Shown: positions 32,977-41,673 of the stretch, in pieces | Layout: every line of letters begins with the position of its first letter | How positions within the stretch are numbered: the first letter of the stretch is position 1 | NCBI RefSeq assembly: GCF_020832045.1 | Contig: NZ_JAFIFK010000004.1 | Location: forward strand, 1 to 43,331 | Source of the DNA: Halomonas sp. | GTDB taxonomy: Bacteria > Pseudomonadota > Gammaproteobacteria > Pseudomonadales > Halomonadaceae | DNA length: 43,331 nt | Direction: 5' to 3' | The notes under the pieces: model-generated | What the model saw: the letters and a program-made list of their open reading frames with translations, nothing else | Told to the model about the DNA's origin: nothing | Database searches by the model: none | Made by a program: the position numbers and the translations under genes

Positions 32977-32992
32977 GTTATAAGCTTATAAC
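32977..32992. promoter_or_regulatory. 16-bp perfect palindrome upstream of the SQR-like gene
   Basis: GTTATAAGCTTATAAC is a perfect inverted repeat, 42 bp before the SQR-like start codon and in an AT-rich patch that is unusual for this GC-rich window. It looks like an operator for a dimeric repressor. ArsR-family sulfide/persulfide sensors (BigR, SqrR) bind AT-rich dyads, but no such regulator gene is in the window. Confidence 0.55.
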
Positions 32993-33065
32993 CTAACATT
33001 TTTTAGCTGTGCTCGCCCCTTCATTGTTGCGACAACTTGACGCAGGTCAATGAAAAATGCCTGTG

Positions 33066-34139
33066 CTATCCGGCAATACGCTCGGCAATGGCCTTGCCCA
33101 GGGTCTCGGTGGTGCCCCGGCCACCGACATCTGCCGTCAGCACGCTCGGGTCGGCTTGTGCCAACACCGCTTCGAAGGCGCTGACGATGGCGTCGGCGCC
33201 TTCCTTGTGGCCCAGATGCTCGAGCATCATGGCGCCGGACCAGATCTGACCGATGGGATTGGCGATGCCCTTGCCGGCGATATCCGGTGCGCTGCCGTGA
33301 ACCGGCTCGAACAGGCTGGGGAACCTGCCCTCCGGATTGATGTTGGCCGAGGGCGCCACACCGATGGTGCCGGTGCAGGCCGGGCCCAGGTCGGAGAGGA
33401 TGTCGCCGAACAGGTTGCTCGCCACCACTACGTCGAACCAGTCGGGGTGCATGACGAAGTTGGCGGTGAGTATGTCGATGTGGAACTTGTCGACGTTGAC
33501 GTCGGGATAGTGGTTCGACATCGCCACCACTCGCTCGTCCCACCACGGCATGGTGATGGCGATGCCGTTGGATTTGGTGGCCGAGGTAAGCTTCTTCCGC
33601 GGCCGACTCTGGGCCAGCTCGAAGGCGAATTTCAGCACTCGGTCGGTGCCGTAGCGGGTCATCACAGTCTCCTGAATCACCACCTCGCGCTCGGTACCCT
33701 CGAACATCTTGCCGCCGACGCTGGAGTACTCCCCCTCGGTATTCTCGCGCACGACATAGAAGTCGATATCGCCGGGCTTGCGGTCGGCCAGTGGGCTCTT
33801 GATGCCGGGCAGCAGCTTGCACGGGCGGAGATTGATGTACTGATCGAACTGGCGGCGGAACTGCAGCAGCGAACCCCACAGCGAGATATGGTCCGGCACC
33901 GTGTCGGGCCAGCCCACCGCGCCGTAGAAGATGGCGTCGAAATCCTTGAGTTGCTCGAACCAGTCGTCGGGCATCATCTGGCCGTGCTTCTCGTAGTAGT
34001 CGCAGCAGGCGAAGTCGAAGTGGGTCAGCTCGAGGTCGATGCCAAAGCGCTGGGCGGCGGCTTCGAGCACGCGCAGGCCTTCCGGCATCACTTCGTTGCC
34101 GATGCCGTCGCCGGGAATGACGGCGATGCGATGAGTCAT
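33066..34139 (-). CDS. tartrate / D-malate dehydrogenase family decarboxylating dehydrogenase
   Basis: A 357-residue NAD-dependent beta-decarboxylating dehydrogenase of the isocitrate/isopropylmalate group. Visible are IPGDGIGNEV (8-17), the substrate arginine region LRPCKLLPG, YVVRENTEGEYSSVGG (the tartrate/D-malate-type loop), the catalytic Lys in TSATKSNGI, metal Asp residues in FGDILSDLGP and the NAD site EPVHGSAPDIAGKGIANP. Enzymes with this loop oxidise tartrate, D-malate or isopropylmalate-like acids (TtuC, DmlA). AGGAGGAG precedes the ATG at 34139; a longer frame has no support. It starts 23 bp after the dehalogenase-like gene and is likely co-transcribed with it under the divergent LysR regulator. 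Confidence 0.9.
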   Translation of the reverse strand: MTHRIAVIPGDGIGNEVMPEGLRVLEAAAQRFGIDLELTHFDFACCDYYEKHGQMMPDDWFEQLKDFDAIFYGAVGWPDTVPDHISLWGSLLQFRRQFDQYINLRPCKLLPGIKSPLADRKPGDIDFYVVRENTEGEYSSVGGKMFEGTEREVVIQETVMTRYGTDRVLKFAFELAQSRPRKKLTSATKSNGIAITMPWWDERVVAMSNHYPDVNVDKFHIDILTANFVMHPDWFDVVVASNLFGDILSDLGPACTGTIGVAPSANINPEGRFPSLFEPVHGSAPDIAGKGIANPIGQIWSGAMMLEHLGHKEGADAIVSAFEAVLAQADPSVLTADVGGRGTTETLGKAIAERIAG

Positions 34140-34162
34140 GGTGGCTCCTCCTGGGTTGATAA

Positions 34163-35044
34163 TCAGTCGTGGGTCATGAAACGCGTGAGGCGGTCGAGCA
34201 GCGCTACCGGCGCCTCTTCGGGAATGTAGTGGCCGCAGGGCAGGGCCTCGCCCTCCACCCGCTCGGCCACGGCGCGCCACTCCGCCAGTGGCTCGAAGCA
34301 GCGCTCGATGATGCCGTGCTGCCCCCACAACACGCTAACGGGACAGGTAATGCGCCGGCCCGCCTCGCGATCGACGCGGTCGTGTTCAAGATCGATGCCG
34401 TTGCTGGCGCGGTAGTCCTCACACAGGGCGTGGGCGGCCCCGGGTTGGGCCAGGCAGCGCTGGTACTCGGCGATGGCTGCAGGGTCAAAGGCATCAAGGC
34501 TGGCGTGTCGTCCGCCCATGGTGCGGGTGATGTAGTCGCTGGGCGAGGCCTCGATCAGGGTTTCGGGCAGCGGTGAGGGCTGGATCAGAAAGAACCAGTG
34601 GAAGTAGGCGGTGGCGAAAGTGCGATCGGTCTGCTCGTACATGGCAAGTGTGGGGGCGATATCGAGCAGCATCAATTTTTCCACCGCTGCGGGGTGGTCC
34701 ATCGCCAGGCGGTGGGCAACCCGCCCGCCGCGGTCGTGACCGCAGAGGAAGAAGCGCTCGAAGCCCAGTTCGCGCATCACGGCGACCTGATCCTCGGCCA
34801 TGGCACGCTTGCTGTAAATGGCGTGATCCGGTTTGCCGGGAGGCTTGGAGGAGTCGCCGTAGCCACGCAGGTCGGTTGCGACCACGGTGAAGCGGCGTGC
34901 CAGCGGTTCGACCAAGCGGTGCCAGATGACGTGGGTCTGTGGGTGGCCGTGCAGTAACAGCAGCGGCGGACCCGAGCCGCCGATGCGGCCGTGGATGTGT
35001 ATCTCGTCATGGGCGATGTCGAACGTGCGGAACCCCTCGAACAT
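34163..35044 (-). CDS. fluoroacetate/haloacetate dehalogenase-like alpha/beta hydrolase
   Basis: A 293-residue alpha/beta hydrolase. The nucleophile elbow is CGHDRGGR (D104, with R105 and R108), the catalytic His is H272 (CGHYIPEEAP) and D128 can complete the triad. H149-W150 (YFHWFF) and Y211 (CEDYRAS) fit the halide pocket known from fluoroacetate dehalogenase. With Asp as nucleophile and the arginine pair for carboxylate, hydrolysis of a 2-haloacid to a 2-hydroxyacid is expected. GGAGGAAG precedes the ATG at 35044. It is in an operon with a tartrate/D-malate-type dehydrogenase, suggesting its product may be a hydroxyacid oxidised by that enzyme. Epoxide hydrolase is less likely because the lid tyrosine pattern differs. 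Confidence 0.87.
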   Translation of the reverse strand: MFEGFRTFDIAHDEIHIHGRIGGSGPPLLLLHGHPQTHVIWHRLVEPLARRFTVVATDLRGYGDSSKPPGKPDHAIYSKRAMAEDQVAVMRELGFERFFLCGHDRGGRVAHRLAMDHPAAVEKLMLLDIAPTLAMYEQTDRTFATAYFHWFFLIQPSPLPETLIEASPSDYITRTMGGRHASLDAFDPAAIAEYQRCLAQPGAAHALCEDYRASNGIDLEHDRVDREAGRRITCPVSVLWGQHGIIERCFEPLAEWRAVAERVEGEALPCGHYIPEEAPVALLDRLTRFMTHD

Positions 35045-35148
35045 GGGTGCTTCCTCCGAATCTTTGTCTGCACCTAGTCTAGCCCTTGGCTCGATGGGAA
35101 TAATCAGGCTGAATGGAAAGGTATTGTTGAACGACAGTGGAGAGTGGT

Positions 35149-36066
35149 GTGGCACAGCTCGACGATCTCGCCTTCTTTCAGCATTTGGCTCGGGCGGGCA
35201 GCCTGACGGGTACGGCACGCGAGCTGGGCCTGTCGCTGTCGGCGGTGAGCAAGCGGCTCAAGCAGCTCGAAGCACGGCTTGGCGTTGAGCTGGCCAGCCG
35301 CACCACGCGCCGGCTCAGCCTGACAGCGGAAGGTGAGCGCTACCTGGCGCGGGGCTCCGCCATCCTCGAAGAGCTCGCCGAGCTGGAGGAGGCATTGAGC
35401 GAGCAGCGCGCGGCGCTCTCGGGTCCGCTCAAGGTGAATGCTACCTTCGGCTTTGGCCGACGCCACGTGGCGCCGCTGCTGTCTCAGTTTTGTGCGCTTC
35501 ATCCTGGGGTCGAAGCCTTGCTGGAGCTGTCCAACTTTCCCATGAGCTTGGGGGAGCAGGGGTTCGATATCGGCATTAGGGTGGGCGAGCCACCCGATTC
35601 ACGGCTGGTGGCGCGACGCCTCCTGGTCAATCGTCGCGTGCTGTGCGCCGCTCCCAATTATGTGGCGCGCATGGCACCGCTGACGGTACCGGCAGATCTC
35701 GCCGCGCACCCCTGTCTGATTCTGCGCGAGAACGACAGCGACTATGGGGTATGGCGGTTTCACCATCGGGGAGAGAGGCAACCAGAGCAGACGGTGAAGG
35801 TCGGTGGCCTGCTCTCCAGCAACGATGGCGAGGTGATCGTGCAACTGGCTCTGGAGGGGCACGGCGTTGTGCTGCGTTCCTGGTGGGACATTCACCGCTA
35901 TCTCGCGAGCGGCCGACTGGTCGAACTGCTACCGGATTGGCAAGGCGTGCGTGCCGACTTCCATGTCGTCTATCTTCAGCGGCGCCACGTGCCGGCGCGC
36001 ATTCGCGCTTTCGTGGCGTTTCTTGAAGCTCACCTGCCGGGCAGGATACCCACCATGCCCGTTTGA
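35149..36066 (+). CDS. LysR-family transcriptional regulator
   Basis: A 305-residue LysR-type regulator. The helix-turn-helix spans residues ~2-60 (LDDLAFFQHLARAGSLTGTA, then LSLSAVSKRLKQLEARLGV), in the DmlR/TtuA-like subgroup that often controls divergent dehydrogenase genes. GTG at 35149 is chosen because GGAG lies six bases upstream; GTG at 35137 is in frame but has no such site. The divergent dehalogenase-dehydrogenase operon starts 104 bp away, so it is the probable target. The inducer may be the operon substrate (a hydroxy- or halo-acid). Confidence 0.85.
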   Translation: MAQLDDLAFFQHLARAGSLTGTARELGLSLSAVSKRLKQLEARLGVELASRTTRRLSLTAEGERYLARGSAILEELAELEEALSEQRAALSGPLKVNATFGFGRRHVAPLLSQFCALHPGVEALLELSNFPMSLGEQGFDIGIRVGEPPDSRLVARRLLVNRRVLCAAPNYVARMAPLTVPADLAAHPCLILRENDSDYGVWRFHHRGERQPEQTVKVGGLLSSNDGEVIVQLALEGHGVVLRSWWDIHRYLASGRLVELLPDWQGVRADFHVVYLQRRHVPARIRAFVAFLEAHLPGRIPTMPV

Positions 36067-36076
36067 ACCGTAAGTA

Positions 36077-36766
36077 TCAGGTGCGGCGACGGCGCTGCTG
36101 GCGAGTGTCGGCGTAGCGCTTGAGCCCGTAGAGCAGGGCCAGCCCCGCCGCGATGCCACCTGCTGCCCAGGCTATCTCTTGCCGGTCCTGAGCGGTCAGT
36201 AAGGTACCCAGATGACTGCTGAGGAGAATGATGCCGGCCAGCCCAGGTGTGGCCCCCACTAGCGTACCTAGCATGTAGTCGCGAAAACGGATGTGGAAGG
36301 CGCCGGCCAACAGGTTGGTGAGGGTGAACGGCGCCAGAGGCAAGAGATTGAGAATGGTCATAGTGCGTACCCCGCGCCCGGCCAGGTAGCGCGACATCTT
36401 TATTACTGGTGCACCACCGTAACGTACCAGCGCATCGCGCCCGAGCCAGCGCCCGAGCCAGAAGGTGACAATGGAGCCGATGAGCGTGCCGATCAGAGAA
36501 TAGAGAAAACCCCACCAAGGACCGAACAGCAGGCCCGCCAACACCACCAGTACGCTCAGCGGGAACAGCACTAGTGAGGCCACGAGGAAAGCCGACACCA
36601 CGACTGCACCGGCCCAAGGCTCGTCGCGCCAGGCGAGAGAACCTTGCAGCATGGCGAAGAGCGTATTGGCGTCGAAGAGATCTCGGGCACTCATCCAGTG
36701 CCCCAGCAGCGCAAGCCCGCCCAGCAGGAGTATCACCAGCGCGGTGAAGCCAAGTTTGCGCGACAT
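36077..36766 (-). CDS. TVP38/TMEM64 (DedA-like) membrane protein
   Basis: A 229-residue membrane protein of the TVP38/TMEM64 (SNARE-associated, DedA superfamily) type. It has about six hydrophobic segments. The core has LFPLSVLVVLAGLLFGPWWGFLYSLIGTLIGS and, later, NLLPLAPFTLTNLLAGAFHIRFRDYMLGTLVGATPG, the family re-entrant loop region. Members are thought to move or scramble lipids or support membrane homeostasis. AGGAA lies before the ATG at 36766; upstream ATGs have no site. It converges on the LysR gene with a 10-bp gap. Confidence 0.88.
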   Translation of the reverse strand: MSRKLGFTALVILLLGGLALLGHWMSARDLFDANTLFAMLQGSLAWRDEPWAGAVVVSAFLVASLVLFPLSVLVVLAGLLFGPWWGFLYSLIGTLIGSIVTFWLGRWLGRDALVRYGGAPVIKMSRYLAGRGVRTMTILNLLPLAPFTLTNLLAGAFHIRFRDYMLGTLVGATPGLAGIILLSSHLGTLLTAQDRQEIAWAAGGIAAGLALLYGLKRYADTRQQRRRRT

Positions 36767-36924
36767 GAGGGTTCCTGCTGCCATGGTTAGATTCAGCATA
36801 GAACAATGCTTAGCGCGGCGAATGCCGACAACGGACCATTGCTCAACGCCCTCGAGAAGGCCAGGCTAGAGGCGCGACTAACTCAAGCTCGGCTGAACAC
36901 TCATTCGCCTGTGAGGAGAACGCT

Positions 36925-37806
36925 ATGAAAGAGGCACGCAAGGTCGGCCTGATCGGGGTCGGCCTGATGGGGCACGGCATCGCCGCCAACGTGCTGCGCG
37001 GCGGTCATTCGCTGTGCTTCCAGGAGCATCAAGGCAACCAGCCGGTCGATGATCTGCTGGCCGCCGGTGCAGTGGCCAAAGGCAGCGGCCGCGAGGTGGC
37101 CGCAAGCGCTGAGGTGGTGATTCTCTGCGTGACCGGTTCGCCCCAGGTGGAGGCGGTGCTGTTCGAGCCGGGCGGCGTGCTCGAGGGGCTGGCGCCGGGC
37201 ACCGTGGTGGTCGACTGCTCCACGGCGCTGCCGAGCTCCACCGAACGGGTCGCCGCGCGGGTCGAAGCCGCCGGCGGTCGCTTCATGGATGCGGCCATGA
37301 CCCGCACGCCCAAGGAGGCGGAGGCGGGCAAGTTGAACCTGATCGTCGGCGCACCCGAGACGCTGTTCGCCGAGGTGCGACCGCTGCTCGAATGCTTCGC
37401 CGAGAACATCGCCCATGCGGGCCCGGTAGGGGCGGGGCACACCCTAAAGCTGCTGCACAACTTCGTCTCGCTGGGCTTCACCGCGGTGCTCGCCGAGGCC
37501 GCTGCGGCTTCGCGTCGGGCCGGTATCGACGATGCCGCCTTGCTCGACGTCCTGGGCAAGGGTGGCGGCGGTGGGGTGGTATTGGAACGGCTGCGTCCCT
37601 TCATCGAAGCCGACGATGCCTCGGGGTTTCGCTTCAGCGTGGCCAATGCGCTCAAGGACATCGGCTATTACCGTACCATGACCGAGGATCTGGCGGCCGA
37701 GCGCGGTGTGGCGGAGGCGGTACTGGCGCTGTATCGGCGGGCCAGCGATGGCGGCCATGCCGACAAGGCGGTGCCCGAACTGGTGCGGCTGCTGGAGCGA
37801 CGTTGA
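36925..37806 (+). CDS. beta-hydroxyacid dehydrogenase family protein (3-hydroxyisobutyrate dehydrogenase-like)
   Basis: A 293-residue NAD(P)-dependent beta-hydroxyacid dehydrogenase. The Rossmann motif is GLIGVGLMGHGIAANVL (8-24) and the catalytic Lys lies in GHTLKLLHNF (near 171). The substrate loop, usually DAPVSGG, reads DAAMTRTPKEAEAGKL, so the substrate is probably not 3-hydroxyisobutyrate or tartronate semialdehyde. The changed loop resembles a small-acid subset of the family including sulfolactaldehyde reductase-like enzymes, but this is only a pattern match. AGGAG precedes the ATG. It converges with mtfA, sharing a 1-bp gap, and has no obvious pathway partner. Confidence 0.85.
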   Translation: MKEARKVGLIGVGLMGHGIAANVLRGGHSLCFQEHQGNQPVDDLLAAGAVAKGSGREVAASAEVVILCVTGSPQVEAVLFEPGGVLEGLAPGTVVVDCSTALPSSTERVAARVEAAGGRFMDAAMTRTPKEAEAGKLNLIVGAPETLFAEVRPLLECFAENIAHAGPVGAGHTLKLLHNFVSLGFTAVLAEAAAASRRAGIDDAALLDVLGKGGGGGVVLERLRPFIEADDASGFRFSVANALKDIGYYRTMTEDLAAERGVAEAVLALYRRASDGGHADKAVPELVRLLERR

Positions 37807-37807
37807 G

Positions 37808-38623
37808 CTAAGCCGGTTCCGGATGTGCTGGCGGCAGGCGTTCGAGCGGGGCCTGGCGGAAGTAGTGGGTGAGCAAGGCGTACAGCTCGGGATAGGCTTC
37901 ACAGAGCACATCCGGAGCGCTGAAGAAGTACTCGCAGCTCACCGCGAAGCACTCGCCGGGATGAGTCGCGGCGTAGTCGTCGATGGGTGGCGTCTCGCCG
38001 CGCTCGAGGTGTGCCTGCAGGTCGTCCCATACCGCGGTGAAGACCCGGTGCCACTCCTTGGGATCCATGTCACGGGGTAGAGGCGGGAAGCCGTCGATAT
38101 CCAGTGAGTTGCCCATGTCGACCTTGTGGGCGAGCTCGTGGATCACCACGTTGAAACCGTTGAAATCACCGCTTTCCATCAGATCGGGAAAGGCCACCAC
38201 CACCGGCCCCTGAGCCGAGGTTTCGCCGGCGCGCTCGTCCTCGTAGGCGTGCATCACGCCGTACTCGTCCAGCTCCTCGACCTGGCGATGGAAGGCGTCG
38301 GGCAGGATCAGGATCTCGTGGAAACCGCTGAAGGCTTCCTCATGATCCTCCTCCGACCAGCCCAGCGTCAGCAGGCAAGCCTGTGCGGCCAAGGCCAGCT
38401 GGGCCGGCTCGTCGAAGCGGGTATGGGCAGCCAGATCGGGATGCATGCTAAAGCGTTTGGCGTGCAGGAAGCGCCAGGCACGGCGGCCTAGTCGCGCCGC
38501 TTCTTCGTCGTCGAGAAAGGCCAGCAGCGGCAGGCGCGAGCGCGCTTCGTCCCAGGCCTCTTGCGGAAACGGATGGCGGGCCTCGAAGCGTTCGGCCCGC
38601 CAGCGGCGCAGGCGGTCGAGCAT
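37808..38623 (-). CDS. mtfA: MtfA-type zinc peptidase (DgsA anti-repressor)
   Basis: A 271-residue protein of the MtfA family, zinc-dependent peptidases that in E. coli bind the glucose repressor Mlc (DgsA) and relieve repression of ptsG. Zinc motif HELAH is in VVIHELAHKVDMGN, with the third ligand Glu in FAVSCEYFFSAP. Residues HPFPQEAWDEARSRLPLLAFL at the start are family-typical. Mlc is not in the window, so the link to sugar uptake is borrowed from E. coli. It starts 3 bp after the stop of the GNAT-nitrilase gene on the same strand. Confidence 0.9.
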   Translation of the reverse strand: MLDRLRRWRAERFEARHPFPQEAWDEARSRLPLLAFLDDEEAARLGRRAWRFLHAKRFSMHPDLAAHTRFDEPAQLALAAQACLLTLGWSEEDHEEAFSGFHEILILPDAFHRQVEELDEYGVMHAYEDERAGETSAQGPVVVAFPDLMESGDFNGFNVVIHELAHKVDMGNSLDIDGFPPLPRDMDPKEWHRVFTAVWDDLQAHLERGETPPIDDYAATHPGECFAVSCEYFFSAPDVLCEAYPELYALLTHYFRQAPLERLPPAHPEPA

Positions 38624-38626
38624 GGC

Positions 38627-40195
38627 TCAGCTCTCTTCCTGGCGCGAGCCAGACTTCCACGACCAGTCGCGCCAGCGCAGGTCGAACAGGTCCTTGCGCC
38701 GATCCTTGAGGTTGGTCACCGAGCCTTCGGCGCGCACCACGGTAAGCCGGGTCAGGTCGAGGTCGGAGAAAATCACCATCTCGGTGTTGGGCGTGGTCTC
38801 GGAGAGCACCGCATCGTGGGGGAAGGCGAAATCCGAGGGCGAGAACACCGCCGACTGGGCGTACTGGATGTCCAGATTGCGGATCGATGGCACGTTGCCC
38901 ACGCTGCCGCAAAGCACCACGTAGCACTCGTTCTCGATGGCCCGCGCCTGCGAACAGTGGCGCACCCGCAGATAGCCGTTCTTGGTATCGGTCCAGAACG
39001 GTACGAAGAGAATATCCATGTCCTGATCGGCCAGCAGCCGGCCAAGCTCGGGGAACTCCACGTCGTAGCAGATCAGGATGCCGACGCGCCCGGCGTCGGT
39101 TTCGAACACGCGCAGCTCGTCTCCGCCCTCGATCACCCATTCGCGGCGCTCCTGAGGCGTGATATGCAGCTTGGATTGGTGTTCCACTTCGCCGTCGCGG
39201 TGGCAAAGATAGCTGACGTTGTAGAGCCGGCCGTCCTCGCCTATCTCGATCATCGACCCGGCGATGATGTTGATGTTGTAGGAGACCGCCATACGCGAGA
39301 TCTCGGTCTTGAAATGCTCGGTGAAGCCGGCGAGATAGCGTATGGCGGCGAGCTGGTCATGCAGGCTGGCGCGATCCTGCAGACCCATCAACGGGGCGTT
39401 GAACAGCTCCGGAAAGACGGCGAAGTCGCTCTGATAACTGGATATGGCGTCGACGAAGTACTCCACCTGCTGCAGCACCGACTCCATGGAGGCGCATTCG
39501 CGCATCTGCCACTGCACTGCACCTACGCGCACCTGGGTAGGGCGATTTTCCAACACCCGCTCGGCAGGCTCGTAGAGAATGTTGTTCCACTCCAGCAAGG
39601 TGGCGAAGCCCTGGGATTTTTCGTCCTCAGGTAGGTACTTGCGCAGCAGTCGCTTGACCTGAAAGTCATTGGCCAACTGGAAGGAAAGGATGGGATCGTG
39701 GATCTCCTTGCGCGCCACCCGTTCGATGTAGTCGGTGGGGCTGAGATCGGGATGTTCGTGATAGTTGGGGATGCGCCCGCCGGCAAGTATCGCTCGCAGG
39801 TTGAGCGAGCGGCACAGTTCCTTGCGCGCCTCGTACAGGCGCCGGCCCAGGCGATAACCGCGATAGTCAGGGTGGATCAACACGTCCAACCCGTACATGG
39901 CATCGCCTTCGGGGTCGTTGAGGATGATGTCGCGGTTGCCGACGAGATCGTCGTACTTGTGAGGATTGGAGAACTCGTCGTAATCGACCCGCACGGTAAG
40001 CGCCACGCCCACCAGCCGCTCATCATCCTCGATGACGATCTGACCATCGGGGAACTCCTGGATCAGACGATCGATGGAGTGCTGGGGCCAGGCTCCGCCA
40101 ATGTCGTTGTAGACGGCATCCATCAGCTGCTTGAGCTGAGGGTAATCGTCCTGCGTCAGGTTGCGGAGGTTGAGATGCAGGTCTTCCAGTGACAT
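38627..40195 (-). CDS. GNAT acetyltransferase / carbon-nitrogen hydrolase fusion
   Basis: A 522-residue fusion. Residues ~10-210 are a GNAT fold with the acetyl-CoA loop DVLIHPDYRGYRLGRRLYEARKE. Residues ~225-500 are a nitrilase-superfamily amidase with catalytic Glu (FPELFNAP), Lys (SKLHITPQERR) and Cys (VGILICYDVEFPE). Such two-domain proteins are widespread but mostly uncharacterised; they may acetylate and hydrolyse an amide or cap metabolite. The ATG at 40195 is chosen because AGGAA lies nine bases before it; a longer frame at 40237 lacks support. The mtfA gene follows by 3 bp. Confidence 0.9.
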   Translation of the reverse strand: MSLEDLHLNLRNLTQDDYPQLKQLMDAVYNDIGGAWPQHSIDRLIQEFPDGQIVIEDDERLVGVALTVRVDYDEFSNPHKYDDLVGNRDIILNDPEGDAMYGLDVLIHPDYRGYRLGRRLYEARKELCRSLNLRAILAGGRIPNYHEHPDLSPTDYIERVARKEIHDPILSFQLANDFQVKRLLRKYLPEDEKSQGFATLLEWNNILYEPAERVLENRPTQVRVGAVQWQMRECASMESVLQQVEYFVDAISSYQSDFAVFPELFNAPLMGLQDRASLHDQLAAIRYLAGFTEHFKTEISRMAVSYNINIIAGSMIEIGEDGRLYNVSYLCHRDGEVEHQSKLHITPQERREWVIEGGDELRVFETDAGRVGILICYDVEFPELGRLLADQDMDILFVPFWTDTKNGYLRVRHCSQARAIENECYVVLCGSVGNVPSIRNLDIQYAQSAVFSPSDFAFPHDAVLSETTPNTEMVIFSDLDLTRLTVVRAEGSVTNLKDRRKDLFDLRWRDWSWKSGSRQEES

Positions 40196-40359
40196 TGCGC
40201 TCGGTTCCTGATCAGGGGAAAGCCCACATTCTAGCATGCCGTGCTCAGCGCCCGATTGTTACCGTTCGGTCGTCATTCCGTCATCGCAGCGTCACCAAAA
40301 GTCGCCAGCATTGCCGCACATCCTCGTATTAGCGGCTACGCTGAGTTTCGGGAGAGTCG

Positions 40360-41673
40360 ATGACAGCCATGCAACGCCTTGACGGGCATCGCGGAAGCAG
40401 CATGAACCCAGACAACAATAACCAGAACCAGGCACCGCGCGGTCAGCCGCCCCACCGCCTGGTGGGCCCAAGCGACAGCCAGCGCATCCGGCTCGAGGCC
40501 GTGAGCAAGCGCTGGGGAGAGTCCGTTGCCGTCGACGGCATCGGTTTCGACGTGGTGCCGGGTGAGTTCGTCATCATGCTCGGCCCCTCGGGCTGCGGCA
40601 AGTCGACCACACTGCGCATGATCGCCGGCCTCGAGCAGGCCAGTGCCGGTCGCATTCACATTGGTGAGCGCGACGTCACATACCTGCCGCCGGGCGATAG
40701 GGGCATCAGCATGGTGTTCCAGTCCTACGCGCTGTTTCCCCATCTCAGCGTGGCCGACAATATCGTCTTCGGTTTGCGCAGCCGCAAGGTGCCCAAGGCC
40801 GAGCGACGCGAGCGGCTGGCACGAGTCGCCGAGCTGGTCGACCTCCAGGTCTATCTCGAGCGCAAGCCGGCGCAGCTCTCCGGCGGCCAGCGTCAGCGGG
40901 TCGCACTGGCCCGGGCGATCATCTCCGAACATCCCATCTGCCTGATGGACGAGCCGCTCTCTAATCTCGACGCTCGGCTGCGTGGTGAGATGCGCCGCGA
41001 GATCAAGGCGCTGCAACAGCGGTTGGGAATGACGGTGATCTACGTCACACACGACCAGGTCGAGGCGATGAGCATGGGCGATCGCGTGATCCTCATGCAG
41101 GGCGGAAAAATCGAACAGGACGGCACGCCGGCCGAGCTCTATGACCGACCGGCCACGGCGTTCGCCGCCAGTTTCATCGGCAGTCCGGCGATGAATCTGG
41201 TGAGCCTTGCCGCCGCTGCCGATGGTGCGGTAATCGAGGGTGAGCCCCGCTGCAGCGTCGCCTCTCACGAGGCCAAGGGCCACTGGCTCGGCATTCGCCC
41301 GGAGGAGATCTACCTGCTGCCGGCCGATGCGCCCGGTGTGCCCGCTGAGGTGATCGACGCCGAATACCTCGGTGCCGACAGCATCGTGCGTCTGAAGGTG
41401 GGCAGCCAGCAGCTGCGCGCCCGGCTCGACGGCAAGCCTGCGCTGACCGCCGGGTCGCCCTGTCGGTTGCAGTGGCGGAGCGAGGCAGCACATTTCTTCG
41501 CGGCGGAGGACGGTCAGCGCCTGGCGATCGTCGGGCACGATCTGGCCGCGCCATCCGGGCGCCAACGCTTCCAGCCGGGCCGCGCCGGTGCGGAAGGCAA
41601 CGTAGTGCAAGAACGCGAGGCACAGGCCTCGTCCCATCACGCAGGGAATGATACTCCAGGAGTGAACCGATGA
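40360..41673 (+). CDS. ABC transporter ATP-binding protein, UgpC/MalK type
   Basis: A 437-residue ABC ATPase of the sugar/glycerol-phosphate (CUT1) type. Walker A GPSGCGKS, Q-loop VFQSYALFPHLS, signature LSGGQRQRVALARA, Walker B CLMDEPLSNLDARLR and the switch THDQVEAM are intact, then a C-terminal TOBE domain (LGIRPEEIYLLP). About 40 extra residues before the core and a ~45-residue hydrophilic tail after TOBE (from ~390) are longer than usual. An alternative start at 40402 is possible. It overlaps the binding-protein start by 4 bp and opens a plus-strand operon. Confidence 0.9.
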   Translation: MTAMQRLDGHRGSSMNPDNNNQNQAPRGQPPHRLVGPSDSQRIRLEAVSKRWGESVAVDGIGFDVVPGEFVIMLGPSGCGKSTTLRMIAGLEQASAGRIHIGERDVTYLPPGDRGISMVFQSYALFPHLSVADNIVFGLRSRKVPKAERRERLARVAELVDLQVYLERKPAQLSGGQRQRVALARAIISEHPICLMDEPLSNLDARLRGEMRREIKALQQRLGMTVIYVTHDQVEAMSMGDRVILMQGGKIEQDGTPAELYDRPATAFAASFIGSPAMNLVSLAAAADGAVIEGEPRCSVASHEAKGHWLGIRPEEIYLLPADAPGVPAEVIDAEYLGADSIVRLKVGSQQLRARLDGKPALTAGSPCRLQWRSEAAHFFAAEDGQRLAIVGHDLAAPSGRQRFQPGRAGAEGNVVQEREAQASSHHAGNDTPGVNR

